Shown here: positions 4,645 through 7,172 of the stretch, one piece after another
Layout: each line of letters begins with the position of its first letter
Numbering within the stretch: position 1 is the first letter of the stretch
Source: an uncultured Lachnospiraceae bacterium
GTDB lineage: Bacteria; Bacillota; Clostridia; Lachnospirales; Lachnospiraceae
DNA length: 7,172 nt
Assembly: GCA_949051815.1 (NCBI GenBank)
Contig: CARQVR010000061.1
Location: forward strand, 1-7,172
Direction of reading: 5' to 3'
Position numbers and translations under genes: made by a program
Notes under the pieces: model-generated
Database searches by the model: none
Told to the model about the DNA's origin: nothing
The model's input: only the letters and a program-made list of their open reading frames with translations

Positions 4645-5073
4645 CTATCTGCTTAAAATAAAATCAATTGCTTGCAGATAGCCGTCCAGTCCCTGCCCGT
4701 AAATCTGCCTGTCGCATACGGGCGCAGTCACAGATACCTTGCGAAATTCCTCTCTCTGCGTGATGTCTGAAATATGGATCTCCACCTTCGGCACGGTGAT
4801 ACTCGCCAGCGCGTCCCTGATCGCATAGCTATAATGGGTAAAGGCGCCCGGATTGATCACAATGCCCTCCGTACCGTCGAAATAGGAGTCCTGAATCCGA
4901 TCTATGATCGCGCCTTCATGGTTGCTCTGAAACACCTCAATGACGCAGTTTTCCTCCTCTCCCTTTTTCGCGATCATTTGAAGCAGATCGTCATAATTCT
5001 GCGTACCGTACACACTTTTTTCCCGTATTCCCAAAAAATTCAAATTCGGTCCGTTAATTACAAGTATTTTCAT
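4645..5073 (-). CDS. aroQ: Type II 3-dehydroquinate dehydratase
   Basis: This enzyme removes water from 3-dehydroquinate to give 3-dehydroshikimate, step three of chorismate synthesis. The 142-residue length is typical of type II dehydroquinase, which forms dodecamers. The signature INGPNLNFLG (6-15) is followed by the flexible lid arginine R17 and catalytic tyrosine Y22 (VYGT). NPGAFTHYSYAIRDAL (74-89) provides N74 and catalytic H80. EIHISDI (98-104) provides H100, and R111 completes the substrate pocket. All expected residues are present. The start at 5073 is chosen over an upstream ATG at 5136 because the extra 21 residues overlap the aroK end and are unlike the family, while MKILVINGPN is the classic start with AAAGGTGA just before it. 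It lies 46 bases after aroK. A weak 5-bp hairpin follows the stop but has no T run. Confidence 0.97.
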   Translation of the reverse strand: MKILVINGPNLNFLGIREKSVYGTQNYDDLLQMIAKKGEEENCVIEVFQSNHEGAIIDRIQDSYFDGTEGIVINPGAFTHYSYAIRDALASITVPKVEIHISDITQREEFRKVSVTAPVCDRQIYGQGLDGYLQAIDFILSR

Positions 5074-5119
5074 CCCTCTCACCTTTCCGCCGAAGCGCTC
5101 CTTTTCCTGTTCTGCTGTC

Positions 5120-5632
5120 CTACACGGACTCCACATGCTTTTCGATCTCGTCCAAAATCTGCGAAAAACTCTTGCCGTCCACGGTTATCACCACATCAGC
5201 CGCCGCTCTGTAGCAGGGATCTCTCTCCTCTATGAGCGTCTTTATTCGCGTCAGCGGATCCTCCACTTGCAAAAGAGGCCTTGTAGTGTCGTCTTTCACC
5301 CTCTCATAAATCGTCTCTCCCTCAGCCCGCAAATAGAAAACCTGTCCCAGCTCATGCAACAGCGCCCGGTTTTCCTCCCGCACAGGCAGACCGCCGCCCA
5401 CCGATATTATCTGGTTACCTGCACTGGCAGTCAGTTTTCGCAGACAGTCCGTCTCCCTGTCCCGGAAATACGACTCCCCGTCCGTCGCAAAGATATCCGA
5501 TATGGTTCTCTTCTCCTCTTTCTCAATTTCCCGATCCGTATCTATGATCGTCCGCCGCAGACGGTAAGACAAACGAAGCCCGACCGTGGACTTGCCGCAT
5601 CCCATAAATCCGATCAATATTACATTTCCCAT
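5120..5632 (-). CDS. aroK: Shikimate kinase
   Basis: Shikimate kinase transfers phosphate from ATP to shikimate, giving shikimate-3-phosphate. The 170-residue protein is of normal length. It shows the Walker A loop GFMGCGKST (8-16), the DTD metal and substrate motif (31-33) and FRDRE (56-60) with the substrate arginine R57. The GGG loop is at 79-81, the lid motif TRPLL with R118 at 117-121, and the late arginine with DPCYRAAAD at 137-146. I place the start at 5630-5632 (MGNVILIG) rather than four codons upstream, because GGAGG lies five bases before this ATG and in fact overlaps the upstream ATG codon. It sits 64 bases after aroE and 46 before aroQ, all in one direction, so the three pathway genes are most likely one transcript. 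Confidence 0.97.
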   Translation of the reverse strand: MGNVILIGFMGCGKSTVGLRLSYRLRRTIIDTDREIEKEEKRTISDIFATDGESYFRDRETDCLRKLTASAGNQIISVGGGLPVREENRALLHELGQVFYLRAEGETIYERVKDDTTRPLLQVEDPLTRIKTLIEERDPCYRAAADVVITVDGKSFSQILDEIEKHVESV

Positions 5633-5696
5633 GTTTTCCTCCATGCCTGAACCGTCCGCCGCAATGACATGTCCTTATCTGCCGTACTCCAAGCGC

Positions 5697-6560
5697 CTAA
5701 ATAAAGTGTGCCTTCAGTTTTTCATAAACCGCGTCTGCGTCCTCCTCAGACACCGTCACCTTGTTCCACAGCTCATAGGCAATGATCCCCTGATAGAGAA
5801 GCATCTTCAAACCATTATATGCGCTGCCGCCGCTCTCCCGCACCAGCTTCATAAACCGCGTCTCCCACGGACTGTAAATCAGATCAAAACCTGTGTGCAC
5901 CTTTGCATAAAACTTCTCATCCGCAATCACCACGTCCTCCGTATGGGGTGCAAGCCCCACGGAAGTGCCCTGTATCGCCAGAAATTTCCGATCCGGCAGA
6001 CTGTCAAAGTCAGTCAGCGCCATCGGGAAGATCACCTGCCGTCCTGTTTCACGGTTTACCTCCTCCGCCACATGCCGCGCCTTTTCCACCGTCCGGTTCA
6101 AAAGATAAACCCGCTTCGCGCCCTTCACGGCACACAGATAAGCTACTGCTCTGGACGCGCCTCCTGCACCAAGCAGGATAATCTCCTCGTCCGCAATCCG
6201 GATATGTTCCACCGTCATAGCGCGGTAAAGTCCTTCCATATCCGTATTGTAGCCCTTAAATCCGCCAGGTACTGCTGCCAGCGTATTGACCGCGCCGATG
6301 GCCGCCGCCAGAGAGTCCACCTCCCGCAGACAGGGAATCACTTCACTCTTATAAGGCACCGTCACATTAAGCCCTAAAAGCCGCAGCGCCTCCGCTCCCT
6401 TTATCGCGTCAGTAATCCGTCCCTTCTCCACCGGAAAAGGCACATACACAAGGTTATGGCCGAACCGCCTGGCAAGCGTGTTATGTATCACCGGTGAAAG
6501 AGTATGCTCCACCGGATTTCCAATCAGTCCACAGGTTCTTGTCGTACCGTTTATCTCCAT
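5697..6560 (-). CDS. aroE: Shikimate dehydrogenase (NADP-type)
   Basis: AroE reduces 3-dehydroshikimate to shikimate, the step between AroQ and AroK. The 287-residue protein has the substrate domain with GNPVEHTLSPVIHN (14-27). The catalytic lysine K71 is in NVTVPYK (65-71) and its partner D107 in NTD (105-107). The Rossmann loop GAGGASRA (131-138) and the NRT motif (155-157) follow. The C-terminal part returns to the substrate domain with FDLIYSPWET (225-234) and NGLKMLLYQG (249-258). The usual HS-SP serine pair is HTLSP here, with threonine in the first position, and the common NATSVGM is IQGTSVGL; both are conservative. The NRT motif after the glycine loop favours NADP. The ATG has GGAGGAG four bases upstream. 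It follows yqeG by 47 bases. Confidence 0.97.
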   Translation of the reverse strand: MEINGTTRTCGLIGNPVEHTLSPVIHNTLARRFGHNLVYVPFPVEKGRITDAIKGAEALRLLGLNVTVPYKSEVIPCLREVDSLAAAIGAVNTLAAVPGGFKGYNTDMEGLYRAMTVEHIRIADEEIILLGAGGASRAVAYLCAVKGAKRVYLLNRTVEKARHVAEEVNRETGRQVIFPMALTDFDSLPDRKFLAIQGTSVGLAPHTEDVVIADEKFYAKVHTGFDLIYSPWETRFMKLVRESGGSAYNGLKMLLYQGIIAYELWNKVTVSEEDADAVYEKLKAHFI

Positions 6561-6607
6561 CTGTCTCCTCCATGCATGTCCTGCCTGTATCTCATGCCGT
6601 CAGTGTC

Positions 6608-7132
6608 TTACCTTTGCCCACGCTGTTTCTTTTCCAGAGAACGCCTGTAAAAAAACAGCACGATCCACTCCAGCCTTCTCTTTAAAACAATCTGGATTTC
6701 CTCCTTCGGATGAATCGGTCTGACCAAATACGTTAATATCCCTGCCCGTTTTGCGCCCCACACATCCGTAAAGAGCTGATCCCCCACAAAAAGCGTGGTG
6801 GCCGGTTCTGTCTTCATCATCTCCATCGCGCGCAGATAGCCCTTTTTCCCTGGTTTCCCAGCCTTAAAAATATAGCGCGTATGTACCTCATCGTTAAACA
6901 TTTTCACACGGGGTTCCTTGTTGTTCGACAAAAGCACACTCTCAAAACCGATGTCCCCAAGCCTCTCAAAAAGCGCAATGCTGCGCGCGTCGGCGGGTGC
7001 GCCGTGAGGCACTAACGTATTGTCGATATCAAAGATAACGCCCCGGAATCCTTTCCGGTATAATGCCTCAAAATCAATATCATATGTGGAATCCAGATAT
7101 ACATCCGGATAAAAACAAGCAAGCCACGCCAT
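6608..7132 (-). CDS. yqeG: YqeG family HAD (IIIA) phosphatase
   Basis: This 174-residue protein belongs to the haloacid-dehalogenase superfamily, YqeG branch, close in type to phosphatidylglycerophosphate phosphatases. Motif I is FDIDNTLVPH (34-43) with nucleophile D35 and acid D37. Motif II is LLSNN (67-71), the motif III lysine is K93 in GKPGKKGY, and motif IV is FVGDQLFTDVWGAKRAG (115-131) with D118 and D123. The C-terminal tail is basic, with hydrophobic WIVLFFY (156-162), which may touch the membrane. The start at 7130-7132 is chosen because AAGGAGG stands six bases upstream; the frame stays open 13 codons further but without a ribosome site. The physiological substrate is not shown by the sequence. 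Location before aroE fits an operon whose promoter lies beyond base 7172. Confidence 0.93.
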   Translation of the reverse strand: MAWLACFYPDVYLDSTYDIDFEALYRKGFRGVIFDIDNTLVPHGAPADARSIALFERLGDIGFESVLLSNNKEPRVKMFNDEVHTRYIFKAGKPGKKGYLRAMEMMKTEPATTLFVGDQLFTDVWGAKRAGILTYLVRPIHPKEEIQIVLKRRLEWIVLFFYRRSLEKKQRGQR

Positions 7133-7138
7133 CGCCGC

Positions 7139-7145
7139 CCTCCTT
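7139..7145 (-). promoter_or_regulatory. Ribosome binding site deciding the yqeG start
   Basis: The minus strand reads AAGGAGG with a six-base spacer to the ATG at 7130-7132. Further upstream the third frame shows TGATGATAG at 7162-7170, which could be the stop of an upstream gene; the window is too short to tell. Confidence 0.85.
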
Positions 7146-7172
7146 TTTGATTTCATTCGCCCTATCATCAAT

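Noticed and set aside
5073..5136. Upstream ATG extension of aroQ overlapping aroK
   Set aside because: The 21 extra residues do not fit the family and the internal ATG begins the classic MKILVINGPN with its own ribosome site.
5586..6377. Long plus-strand open frame of 263 codons opposite aroE and the aroK start
   Set aside because: It is the antisense shadow of two clear enzymes, rich in His, Arg and Pro, with no ribosome site or recognisable domain.

Overview
The window looks like a chromosomal stretch from a Gram-positive anaerobe of the Clostridia, most likely Lachnospiraceae. That placement is an inference from protein families: a DUF5688-type protein, a membrane-anchored SH3b protein, a YqeG-type phosphatase beside aro genes, and an NADP-type glutamate dehydrogenase. 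Strong AGGAGG ribosome binding sites and sigma-A-like promoters also fit. Every gene I can support lies on the minus strand, so transcription runs from high to low coordinates.

In transcription order, the right half (7132 down to 4645) is a compact cluster yqeG - aroE - aroK - aroQ. AroQ, AroE and AroK carry out three consecutive steps from 3-dehydroquinate to shikimate-3-phosphate. It is followed by efp (elongation factor P), which has a candidate promoter of its own and ends in a strong intrinsic terminator at 3893-3930.

Directly against that terminator lies a non-coding block (3634-3892) made of two 118-bp tandem repeat units plus a third, inverted end. Each unit holds hairpins, and the two copies differ by paired changes that preserve the stems. 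This is the most unusual feature of the window. The block leads into a DUF5688-family gene (2709-3596), whose real start is inside the longest open frame because the upstream extension is translated repeat.

Next comes tRNA-Arg(CCG) (2532-2603). It has a near-consensus promoter, a self-complementary 5' leader, and a strong hairpin terminator that ends only about 20 nt before the start of a membrane-anchored double-SH3b protein (1169-2464). No separate promoter is visible for that protein gene. A clean terminator (1101-1133) closes it. A small helical protein of unknown function (584-1015) follows, preceded by a 16-bp purine-rich tandem repeat. The window ends with the N-terminal 125 codons of gdhA, whose regulatory region carries a good promoter and repeated TTGTATACA-type palindromes.

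No CRISPR array, insertion sequence with a transposase, phage gene or defence system is visible. The candidates for something undescribed are the structured 118-bp repeat family, the tRNA-hairpin-SH3b arrangement and the palindromes around the gdhA promoter.
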